Source: an uncultured Clostridia bacterium
GTDB taxonomy: Bacteria > Bacillota > Clostridia > TANB77 > CAG-508
Direction of reading: 5' to 3'
DNA: 7,724 nucleotides
NCBI GenBank assembly: GCA_944391895.1
Contig: CALXVF010000055.1
Coordinates: 1-7,724, forward strand
In this document: positions 1 to 5,411 of the stretch, in pieces
Numbering within the stretch: position 1 is the stretch's first letter
Layout: each line of letters opens with the position of its first letter
Notes under the pieces: generated by a model
Seen by the model: only the letters and a program-made list of their open reading frames with translations
Told to the model about the DNA's origin: nothing
Database searches by the model: none
Position numbers and translations under genes: made by a program

Positions 1-621
1 TGCTGCTATTATTATATCTGCATCCTTACCTTCTTTCTTTAGTTCTTTTGTTCTTGAATGACAAATTGTTACAGTGGCATTTTTTGAAAGCATACATTGC
101 GCCACTGGTTTTCCAACAATATTACTTCTTCCTATAATCGCCACTTTCTTACCATCAATATCTATATTGTATTTTTCAAACATTTTCATAATTCCAAGAG
201 GTGTACATGGAATAAATCCATCTTGTCCTATGCACAAATTTCCCACATTATATGGATTAAATCCATCCACATCTTTTTCAGGTAATATTGTATTAAATGC
301 TTGTTGAATATTTAATGGTTTTGGAATTGGACTTTGTAGTAAGATTCCATTTATATTTTTATCATTATTTAATTTTTGAATTAATTCTATTAATTCTGTT
401 TGTTTAGTTGTACTTGGAAGTAAATATTCTTTAAACTCTATTCCTATTTCTTCACAAGCTCTGCTCTTATTTCTAACATATACTTTTGAGGCATCATTAT
501 CTCCAACCATTATAACTGCTAAATGTGGTACTATCCCATTATTTCTTAGCTTATATGCTTCTATTTTTAGTCCTTCTCTTATTTCTTTTGCAAGATTTTT
601 TCCATCAATTATTTCTGACAT
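1..621 (-). CDS. folD: Bifunctional methylene-tetrahydrofolate dehydrogenase / cyclohydrolase, partial (C-terminus off window)
   Basis: FolD converts 5,10-methylene-THF to 10-formyl-THF in the cytoplasm, using NADP, and so feeds purine and formyl-Met-tRNA synthesis. Seen: 207 codons are present, starting at the ATG at 621-619 and open to base 1. Family proteins are usually about 280-290 aa, so roughly 75-80 residues lie beyond the window. The N-terminal catalytic domain has ASKVYVRNK (44-52, with the family tyrosine Y48 and lysine K52), GILLQSPIP (92-100) and KDVDGFNPYNVG (116-127). PCTPLG (138-143) links to the Rossmann domain, which shows GRSNIVGKPVA (164-174) and TVTICHSRT (183-191). An AAGGAG at 629-634 lies 7 nt upstream of the start and fixes it. 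The gene is divergent from the vWA gene. No frameshift or missing residue is seen in the part present. Confidence 0.97.
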   Translation of the reverse strand, partial: MSEIIDGKNLAKEIREGLKIEAYKLRNNGIVPHLAVIMVGDNDASKVYVRNKSRACEEIGIEFKEYLLPSTTKQTELIELIQKLNNDKNINGILLQSPIPKPLNIQQAFNTILPEKDVDGFNPYNVGNLCIGQDGFIPCTPLGIMKMFEKYNIDIDGKKVAIIGRSNIVGKPVAQCMLSKNATVTICHSRTKELKKEGKDADIIIAA

Positions 622-647
622 AATTTTGCTCCTTATTTTTTTATTGC

Positions 648-676
648 ATTTTATCATAAAAAAATTTTTTTGTGTA
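648..676 (-). promoter_or_regulatory. Possible folD promoter
   Basis: On the minus strand TACACA (676-671, 4 of 6 matches to TTGACA) is separated by 17 nt from TAAAAT (653-648), about 25 nt before the folD start. The region is so A/T-rich that chance matches are likely. This is the best candidate I can find, but it is weak. Confidence 0.25.
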
Positions 677-698
677 GCTATTTTTTTATCGAAAAATG

Positions 699-727
699 TT
701 GTTTTTTATTTTTTTGTATAATATAAT
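699..727 (+). promoter_or_regulatory. Sigma-A type promoter of the vWA surface protein gene
   Basis: TTGTTT (699-704) and a perfect TATAAT (722-727) are separated by 17 nt. The expected start is near 734, giving a leader of about 56 nt. A second overlapping TATAAT at 717-722 could shift the start by 5 nt. AAGGAG at 777-782, 7 nt before the ATG at 790, is the ribosome binding site. No operator or riboswitch fold is evident in the leader. Confidence 0.55.
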
Positions 728-789
728 GTAGAAAGTATTAATTTAATATTTTTGTATAAACTATATAAAGTAAGAAAAGGAGAAAAATT

Positions 790-2229
790 ATGAAAAAAGT
801 TTTTAGTATATTATTTACTATTGTTTTAGTACTTTTACTAACTTGTTCAATGTCTTTTGCAACTGGAAATACTGCTAATAATGATGCAAAGCTTACAAAC
901 AAAGCTGATGCAACTATGACATTAGTTGAAGATACCGTTAATCACATTAGTTTTGGTCAATATGGAGAATTTGAAAAGAAATTAATAGAATGTAATACTG
1001 AGGAAAAAACTATTGACATAGGTCTTACAGTACGTAATAATGCTAAAGCTCTTGAAAATAAAGATGCTAATATTGTTCTACTTATTGACGCTTCAAGAAG
1101 TATGTCTACTAATCAAGTAGATATAAATGGCGAAATGATGACTAGAAAAGAAGCCGTTCTTCGTTCTGCTCAAACTTTAATTGATAAATTGTTAAAAGCA
1201 AACCCAAATATTCAAATTGGTATTGTAGAATTTGCTACAAGTACTGAAACTAATGATGATGGTTATACAATCGAAGGAACAGATTTGGATGCTAAAATTA
1301 TAACAGATTCATTAACAAGTGACCCTACTGCTATAACTAATGCTTTAAATACAGTATCTACAGATGTTATGGGTCCTAGAACAAATGTTGAAGTTGGCTT
1401 AGATGCTGCATATTCTTTATTAGAAAAATCTACAAATGCCGATGCAGAAAAATATATAATTACATTAACAGACGCTATACCTAATACTGCAAGAGGTGTT
1501 ACTATGGACACTTATTCAGATGCAACAATAGTACCTACCAAAAATAAGATTCTTGAATTAAATGAAAAAGGTGTTAATTTAATTTCTATGCTTATTTCGA
1601 TGAGTAATGAAGAAATTGAAGCTTCTAAGGAAGAACCAAAACCAACTTATAGACAAGTTGCAGAGAGAATTTTTGGAACATCAGTAGACCCAACAGCAGG
1701 TAGCGTATATTATGTAAGTGATAATGATGTTGAAGATACTGTTGCAAACCAAATATATGATAACCTTATTCAAGAAAGTTATACTTTAGAAAATATTGTT
1801 ATTAAAGATTACTTTCCTCAAAATATAATTGATAATTTTGAGTATGCTGAACTTACTGATGCTAGTATGGGTAGTGTTACAGCTGAAGTAAATCCTGATG
1901 ATAATTCTATAACTTGGACTATTCCTTCATTAAAAGCTGGAGAAGAAGCAACATTTTCTTATAGATTATCTTTAAAAGATCAATTTAATACTGAAATTGT
2001 TGGAATCAATTTACCAACTAACGAAAATGTTGAAATAACTTATGATGAAAATGGTACACCAGGTTCAGCAGAAAATGATGATTCTCCTGTTGTAGCTTTA
2101 GATGTATTACCTAAAGACCCTATTCCTCAAACAGGAATTTACACAGGCCTAGCTATAATTGGTGCTGTTGCAATAATCGGTGCGATTGGAATTGGAAGTT
2201 ATAGTTATATAAAAAGAAATAAATTTTAA
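790..2229 (+). CDS. Secreted vWA-domain surface protein with IPQTG sortase signal
   Basis: Predicted cell-wall-anchored protein of 479 aa, probably an adhesin or pilus-associated protein; the exact ligand is not recognisable. Seen: a signal peptide (1-24, KK then a hydrophobic core, likely cut after SFA). A vWA domain spans about 93-330 with an intact MIDAS metal site: D100-A-S102-R-S104, T198 in PRTN, and D228 in ITLTD. Beta-rich segments flank it (about 73-92 and 331-440), the latter resembling surface-protein repeat domains (IVIKDYFP, ITWTIPSLKAGEEATFSYRL). The C-terminus has IPQTG (445-449), a hydrophobic span (about 451-473) and the tail KRNKF, the classic three-part sorting signal with I for L at position 1. 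Known: sortases cut between T and G. Inference: vWA is inserted into an Ig-like domain, as in some Gram-positive pilus tip proteins. The gene is monocistronic with its own promoter and terminator. No sortase or pilin gene is within view. Confidence 0.9.
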   Translation: MKKVFSILFTIVLVLLLTCSMSFATGNTANNDAKLTNKADATMTLVEDTVNHISFGQYGEFEKKLIECNTEEKTIDIGLTVRNNAKALENKDANIVLLIDASRSMSTNQVDINGEMMTRKEAVLRSAQTLIDKLLKANPNIQIGIVEFATSTETNDDGYTIEGTDLDAKIITDSLTSDPTAITNALNTVSTDVMGPRTNVEVGLDAAYSLLEKSTNADAEKYIITLTDAIPNTARGVTMDTYSDATIVPTKNKILELNEKGVNLISMLISMSNEEIEASKEEPKPTYRQVAERIFGTSVDPTAGSVYYVSDNDVEDTVANQIYDNLIQESYTLENIVIKDYFPQNIIDNFEYAELTDASMGSVTAEVNPDDNSITWTIPSLKAGEEATFSYRLSLKDQFNTEIVGINLPTNENVEITYDENGTPGSAENDDSPVVALDVLPKDPIPQTGIYTGLAIIGAVAIIGAIGIGSYSYIKRNKF

Positions 2230-2236
2230 GACAAGC

Positions 2237-2271
2237 GAACTTTAGGGAATTTTCCTTAAAGTTCATTTTTT
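2237..2271 (+). terminator. Rho-independent terminator of the vWA gene
   Basis: Complementary arms (2237-2249 and 2252-2264) begin 8 nt after the stop codon. The stem is GAACTTTAGGG against CTTTAAAGTTC-type pairing with one G-U wobble and an A/T-rich tip, so about 11 stable pairs. Six T follow at 2266-2271. On the opposite strand the hairpin is followed by a weaker, interrupted T-run, so it would be a poor terminator for dinB. Confidence 0.88.
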
Positions 2272-2293
2272 ATAAGATAAAAAAATTAAATAT

Positions 2294-2416
2294 TTATATA
2301 CAAAAGATAATATATATTTTATAATTTCCGGTGCGGGGACGCACCGTACGGCTCACTCATGCTTACGCAATTCGCTCCCCTTGAATTCTAAAATATATAT
2401 TATCTTTTGTATATAA
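2294..2416. repeat. 123-bp palindromic element: 28-bp perfect inverted repeats around a GC-rich core
   Basis: The left arm 2294-2321 and right arm 2389-2416 are exact reverse complements over 28 bases. They are almost purely A/T apart from the C/G of ACAAAAG / CTTTTGT. After one mismatch a further AATT pairs on each side (2323-2326, 2384-2387). The interior (2327-2383) is 36 of 57 G+C, in sharp contrast to the AT-rich surroundings. It is too short to encode a protein, and no transposase lies nearby. Both ends sit in TATA runs, so a duplicated TA target is possible but cannot be proved. The best guess is a MITE-like or other short interspersed palindromic element between two convergent genes. 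A structured RNA or a bidirectional transcription block is the alternative. Confidence 0.75.
2329..2346. other. GC-rich hairpin in the core of the palindromic element
   Basis: CGGTGCG (2329-2335) and CGCACCG (2340-2346) form a perfect 7-bp stem closed by GGGA, a GNRA-type tetraloop if transcribed from the plus strand. The 8-bp palindrome CCGTACGG (2344-2351) overlaps its 3' arm. GGGGA (2335-2339) could instead pair with TCCCC (2376-2380), so two competing folds are possible. Confidence 0.6.
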
Positions 2417-2463
2417 TAGAGTTTTTGTTATCTTTAAATAAAATCTACTACTTATACGAGTTA

Positions 2464-3663
2464 TTATTTGCTTTTTCTACTATTTATATCTGTTGCTCTT
2501 TTAATAAAGTTATACCCGTATTTATCTTTTAGTTTATCCAAAGCATTATCAATTTTTTCTTGTTTTTCATTTTGTTCATCTTCAAATAATGATATTTGTT
2601 TATCTTTTTCATCTATTAAATTATCTACCCTTACTCCAACTAATCTAATTAAAGTTCCTTTTTTATATAATTCATTAGCTAACTTTTTTACTTCGTTATA
2701 TATTATTTTTGTACTTGATGTAGGTGAATCCATTTTTCTTTGATGTGAATATACCCTGAAATCTTTATCTTTTAGTTGTACATTTACAACATTTGCAAGC
2801 ATTTTTTCTTTTCTAAGCCTATACGTTACTTGCTCCGTTAATTTTAATAATATTTTATTAATTTCATCAATATTGTTATAATCAACTGGAAGTGTAATTG
2901 AGTTACCTATTCCTTTTGGTTTTTCTTTGGTATAATTTACTTCTGAATCATCTATTCCATTTGCATATTCCCATATCATTTTTCCAAATTTACCAAATAC
3001 TTTATACATTTTTTCTTTATCTGAATGAGCTAAATCCCCTATTGTTTTTATGCCCATTTTTTCTAGTTTTGGTATACTTTTTCTTCCTACCATTAAAAGT
3101 TCATTTACTTTAAGTGGCCACATTTTTGACGGTATTTCTTCATTCCATAGTGTATGAATTTTGTCGGGCTTTTCAAAATCTGAAGCCATTTTTGCTAACA
3201 GTTTATTTCTTGCAATTCCTATATTTACAGTAAATTCAAGTTCACTTTTTACTCTATTTGAAATTTCTTTTGCTATATTTATTGGATTTTCATTTTTACC
3301 GATAAAGTTTGTCATATCTAGAAAACATTCGTCTATTGAAAATCTTTCTATTTTATCTGTATATTCTTGAAATAATTTATATAGCTTATCTGAATATTCT
3401 CTATACATTTTATGATTCGATTCAAATACTTTTATTTGTGGACATTTTTGTCTTGCAAAATATATTGGTTCGCCTGTTTTTATTCCAAATTGCTTTGCTA
3501 CATTACTTTTTGCAAGCACTACCCCATGCCTTTTACTTTCGTCTCCTCCTATTATTGCTGGAATTGTTCTTATATCTATCTTTGTTCCATTTTTTAACAT
3601 TTCTACTGCTGTCCATGATAAAAATGCATTGTTTACATCTATATGAAAAATCAAACGTTCCAT
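2464..3663 (-). CDS. dinB: Y-family DNA polymerase (DNA polymerase IV, DinB type)
   Basis: Error-prone translesion polymerase, 399 aa, cytoplasmic, recruited to stalled forks by the beta clamp. Seen: the catalytic carboxylates D9 (HIDVNNAF) and D111-E112 (SIDECFLD), with F14 in the steric-gate position that excludes ribonucleotides. Palm and fingers span about 1-165 (KRHGVVLAKS 44-53, NIGIARNKLLAKMASDFEKPD 147-167), the thumb with helix-hairpin-helix about 170-240 (VGRKSIPKLEKMGIKTIGDLA), and the little-finger domain about 250-350. QISLF at 356-360 is a clean clamp-binding motif, followed by a 39-residue tail. The start at 3663 is fixed because D9 needs this N-terminus, and GGTGAT (3672-3667) is complementary to the 16S tail. 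The reading frame ends with tandem TAA codons. The gene lies 52 nt after rplS on the same strand but has its own SOS-type promoter. The DVNNAF motif differs from the common DMDAFF type. Confidence 0.95.
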   Translation of the reverse strand: MERLIFHIDVNNAFLSWTAVEMLKNGTKIDIRTIPAIIGGDESKRHGVVLAKSNVAKQFGIKTGEPIYFARQKCPQIKVFESNHKMYREYSDKLYKLFQEYTDKIERFSIDECFLDMTNFIGKNENPINIAKEISNRVKSELEFTVNIGIARNKLLAKMASDFEKPDKIHTLWNEEIPSKMWPLKVNELLMVGRKSIPKLEKMGIKTIGDLAHSDKEKMYKVFGKFGKMIWEYANGIDDSEVNYTKEKPKGIGNSITLPVDYNNIDEINKILLKLTEQVTYRLRKEKMLANVVNVQLKDKDFRVYSHQRKMDSPTSSTKIIYNEVKKLANELYKKGTLIRLVGVRVDNLIDEKDKQISLFEDEQNEKQEKIDNALDKLKDKYGYNFIKRATDINSRKSK

Positions 3664-3678
3664 AATATCACCAAGAAT

Positions 3679-3707
3679 ATTATAGAACGTTTGTTCTTAT
3701 TTGTCAA
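3679..3707 (-). promoter_or_regulatory. Consensus promoter of dinB
   Basis: On the minus strand TTGACA (3707-3702) and TATAAT (3684-3679) are perfect matches to the sigma-A consensus with the ideal 17-nt spacer. The -35 begins 9 nt after the rplS stop codon. Transcription would start near 3672, leaving a leader of only about 9 nt before the ATG. A promoter this strong without repression would be costly for a mutagenic polymerase, which fits the operator in the spacer. Confidence 0.88.
3684..3697. promoter_or_regulatory. LexA (SOS) operator of dinB
   Basis: AGAACGTTTGTTCT has the GAAC-N4-GTTC core of the Gram-positive LexA box (Bacillus consensus CGAACATATGTTCG), here with A/T in place of the outer C/G. 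It fills the spacer of the dinB promoter and touches the -10, so bound LexA would block RNA polymerase directly. The same arrangement is known for SOS genes of Bacillus; LexA binding here is inferred, and lexA itself is not in the window. Confidence 0.87.
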
Positions 3708-3715
3708 TAGATTTT

Positions 3716-4180
3716 TTAGTTTTCATTTTTTACTTCTTCAGCAGTATTTTCAGCTGTAGCTTCTACTACTTCTTCTTTTACAGGTTCTTCTGCTGGCATT
3801 TCTTCTTTAACAACTATTTCATTGTTTTCAATTCTTGTTCCAATATCTTCTTTTGTCTTAGCAGCTTTACCTACTCTATCTCTTAAGTAATATAGTTTAG
3901 CTCTTCTTGCCTTACCTACTCTTACTGTTTCTACTTTCTCTACTAATGGAGAGTTTAATAAGAATGTTTTTTCTACTCCTACTCCATATGCTACTCTTCT
4001 TACTGTGAATGTTTCATTTAATCCACCATTTTGCTTTTTAATAACTATTCCTTCAAAGACTTGTATTCTTTGTCTGTTTCCTTCTTTTATTCTTTGGTGT
4101 ACTCTTACAGTATTACCAACACGAATATCTGGAACTTTACTTTTTAGTTGTTCATGTTCTATTGATTTTATAATGTCCAT
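3716..4180 (-). CDS. rplS: Large-subunit ribosomal protein L19 with acidic C-terminal extension
   Basis: L19 sits at the 30S-50S interface. Seen: 154 aa from the ATG at 4180. The core (1 to about 112) carries MDIIKSIEHEQLK, PDIRVGNTVRVHQRIKEGNRQRIQVFEGIVI (18-47), the FTVRR motif (58-62), YGVGVEKTF (65-73) and VRVGKARRAKLYYLRDRVGKAAK (86-108). I chose M at 4180, not the in-frame ATG at 4198, because AAAGGAG lies between them at the right distance to serve the inner ATG, and because family proteins begin this way. Odd: L19 is usually about 115 aa, and here residues 113-154 form an acidic, low-complexity tail rich in E, V, A and N with nearly no K/R. It lies 24 nt after trmD and is the last classical gene of the operon; dinB follows with no visible terminator. 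Confidence 0.96.
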   Translation of the reverse strand: MDIIKSIEHEQLKSKVPDIRVGNTVRVHQRIKEGNRQRIQVFEGIVIKKQNGGLNETFTVRRVAYGVGVEKTFLLNSPLVEKVETVRVGKARRAKLYYLRDRVGKAAKTKEDIGTRIENNEIVVKEEMPAEEPVKEEVVEATAENTAEEVKNEN

Positions 4181-4204
4181 GATTTTTTCTCCTTTCATAA
4201 AATT

Positions 4205-4498
4205 TTATTTTAATAATTCTTTTGCCAGATTTCTTTCTTCTTCGCTTAAAAGTTCTGGTCTTTTTAAATATGTTATAACTAGAGATTGTTCTTGTCTCCA
4301 CTTATTAATTTCTTTGTGATTACCCGAAGTTAAAACTTCTGGTACTTTTTTACCATTAAATACTTCTGGTCTGGTATATTGAGGATATTCCAATAAATTG
4401 TTACTAAATGATTCTTCTTTTATAGAATCTTCACTTAATACTCCGTCTACATATCTACTTACGCTGTCTACAATTACCATTGCTGGTAATTCTCCACC
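4205..4498 (-). CDS. trmD: tRNA (guanine-N1-)-methyltransferase, C-terminal part after a frameshift
   Basis: This is the downstream half of trmD, in the +1 frame relative to the upstream half. Read from 4498 it gives GGELPA and then 91 residues from the ATG at 4480 to the stop at 4205. It supplies the end of the knot loop (GGELPAMVIVDSVSRYVDGVL), the linker (SIKEESFSNN) and the C-terminal tRNA-binding domain with LLEYPQYTRPEVF and VPEVLTSGNHKEINKWR, all strongly conserved in TrmD. These residues are intact, so the sequence has not drifted. Joined to the upstream half the protein would be about 232 aa, a normal TrmD length. It is unlikely to be a separate gene: the ATG at 4480 is an internal methionine of the family, and the nearest GGAG is 11 nt away inside the conserved GGE codons. 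Confidence 0.85.
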   Translation of the reverse strand, partial: GGELPAMVIVDSVSRYVDGVLSEDSIKEESFSNNLLEYPQYTRPEVFNGKKVPEVLTSGNHKEINKWRQEQSLVITYLKRPELLSEEERNLAKELLK

Positions 4499-4904
4499 GG
4501 GTCAGTACATAGTCTCCTATTGAAATTTCTTCATCTACAATTTCGTCTAATACTCTTTGGTCTATTCCTTCATAATGTCCACACAATAAAATTAAATGGT
4601 CTTCTTTTGAAAGTTCTTTAACTTTATTTTGATTTAGTACTTTTCCTTTTGGAGATAAGTATATAACTTTTGCATTTTCATCTTTTACAGAATTATATGC
4701 ATCATATACAACATCTGGTCTCATTACCATTCCGGCTCCTCCACCATATGGAGTATCGTCTACATGTTTATGCTTATCCTTTGAAAAGTCTCTTATATTT
4801 ACTAAATTAATATTTATTAAATCTTTTTTACTTGCTCTTTCTATTATGCTGTATTTCAGTGTTTCAAACATTTCTGGAAAGAGTGTAAGTATTGTAAATT
4901 TCAT
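4455..4904 (-). CDS. trmD: tRNA (guanine-N1-)-methyltransferase, N-terminal part, ends early by frameshift
   Basis: TrmD uses SAM to make m1G37 in tRNAs for Pro (CCN), Leu (CUN) and Arg (CGG), which prevents +1 slippage. It is a SPOUT-family trefoil-knot enzyme acting as a dimer. Seen: MKFTILTLFPEMF (1-13), DDTPYGGGAGMVMRPD (49-64), YLSPKGK (82-88), LLCGHYEGIDQRV (106-118) and SIGDYVLT (128-135), all typical. After T135 the frame gives RWRITSNGNCRQRK and a TAG at 4457-4455, where the family has GGELPAMV. So the open frame here is a 149-aa product lacking the tRNA-binding domain. The start overlaps the rimM stop in TAATG, implying translational coupling; AAAGGA inside the rimM end is the ribosome binding site. 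An intact TrmD is expected in almost all bacteria, so an indel in the sequence is the plainest explanation. Confidence 0.9.
   Translation of the reverse strand: MKFTILTLFPEMFETLKYSIIERASKKDLININLVNIRDFSKDKHKHVDDTPYGGGAGMVMRPDVVYDAYNSVKDENAKVIYLSPKGKVLNQNKVKELSKEDHLILLCGHYEGIDQRVLDEIVDEEISIGDYVLTRWRITSNGNCRQRK
4496..4505 (-). other. Frameshift point in trmD (one extra C in ACCCGG)
   Basis: Minus-strand codons are CTG ACC CGG TGG. Dropping any one C from the CCC run (4501-4499) restores CTG ACC GGT GGA GAA, i.e. L-T-G-G-E, the invariant TrmD knot loop. The break is thus located to one base. The codons at the junction (CTG, ACC, CGG) are GC-rich for this AT-rich gene. Confidence 0.9.
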
Positions 4905-5395
4905 TATATTAATCCTTTCAATATGTGAACTATTATTTTTTTATTTTCAATATCTACTTGTTTTATTACTTCTTTTATAGCTGGAAGTAATATTTCTTTT
5001 CCTTCTGGAGTTTCTACACTATATATATCATTGGCACCTGTATTATATATATCTTTTACTATTCCTAGCAAATTATTTTCATCAGAGTATACCTCTAATC
5101 CTATTAAATCTGTAATATAGTATGTATTTTCTGGTAATTTTTTATTAGTTCTTTCCACACTTATTACACAATTTCTTAAGTTTTCAGCATCATTCATACT
5201 ATCTATTCCTTTAATTTTTAGAATTATAGTATTTTTATGATATTTTGAACTTTCTATTTCCTTTGCTTCGTTATTTATATATACTTTTTTTATTTTCTTA
5301 AATTGTTCAATATCATCTGTATAAGGTACTACTTTTACTTCTCCCTTTATTCCAAATGTATTTACAATTTTGCCAATTTCAAATTTATCTTGCAT
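4904..5395 (-). CDS. rimM: Ribosome maturation factor RimM
   Basis: RimM binds ribosomal protein S19 and helps mature the 3' (head) domain of the 30S subunit; it is cytoplasmic and leaves the finished ribosome. Seen: 163 aa, close to the usual 165-175. The N-terminal RimM barrel starts IGKIVNTFGIKGEVKVVPYTDD (7-28), including the family signature G-x-I-x-x-x-x-G-I-x-G-E-V. The C-terminal PRC-barrel runs from TYYITDLIGLEVY (91-103) through LGIVKDIYNTGANDIYSVE (110-128) and LLPAIKEVIKQVDIENKKIIVHI (136-158), which match the family well. CGGAGGA just before the ATG at 5395 is the ribosome binding site. It follows khpA by 16 nt and overlaps trmD by one base (TAATG), a common rimM-trmD coupling. 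Confidence 0.96.
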   Translation of the reverse strand: MQDKFEIGKIVNTFGIKGEVKVVPYTDDIEQFKKIKKVYINNEAKEIESSKYHKNTIILKIKGIDSMNDAENLRNCVISVERTNKKLPENTYYITDLIGLEVYSDENNLLGIVKDIYNTGANDIYSVETPEGKEILLPAIKEVIKQVDIENKKIIVHILKGLI

Positions 5396-5411
5396 ACTTC
5401 CTCCGAATTAA

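Noticed and set aside
74..307. Plus-strand open frames inside folD
   Set aside because: They lie antisense to clearly conserved FolD codons, have no ribosome binding site and match no recognisable family.
844..849. Possible lipobox cysteine in the vWA signal peptide (LLTC, C19)
   Set aside because: Threonine at -1 is not accepted in lipoboxes, and the C-terminal sorting signal points to signal peptidase I processing after SFA.
1263..1511. Minus-strand open frame inside the vWA gene
   Set aside because: It is antisense to the vWA domain including MIDAS residues, and has no start signals of its own.
2294..2416. CRISPR repeat or tRNA gene in the palindromic region
   Set aside because: There is a single unit with no direct repeats or spacers, and the GC-rich core cannot be folded into a cloverleaf with an anticodon arm.
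2468..3665. Several plus-strand open frames rich in F, L, S and Y across dinB, some looking like membrane proteins
   Set aside because: They are the complement of AAA/GAA-rich coding DNA, which naturally yields hydrophobic shadow frames; dinB motifs fully explain this stretch.
3684..3697. Palindrome after rplS as an intrinsic terminator
   Set aside because: The stem is only 5 bp with no T-run after it on the minus strand; it fits the LexA operator and promoter spacer exactly.
4181..4198. Upstream ATG giving L19 six more residues (MKGEKI)
   Set aside because: Those codons contain the AAAGGAG that serves the ATG at 4180; the family N-terminus begins at MDII.
4205..4480. Separate small gene starting at the ATG at 4480
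   Set aside because: All of it aligns in sense with the C-terminal domain of TrmD, and the ATG is the internal Met of the conserved LPAMVIVDS segment.
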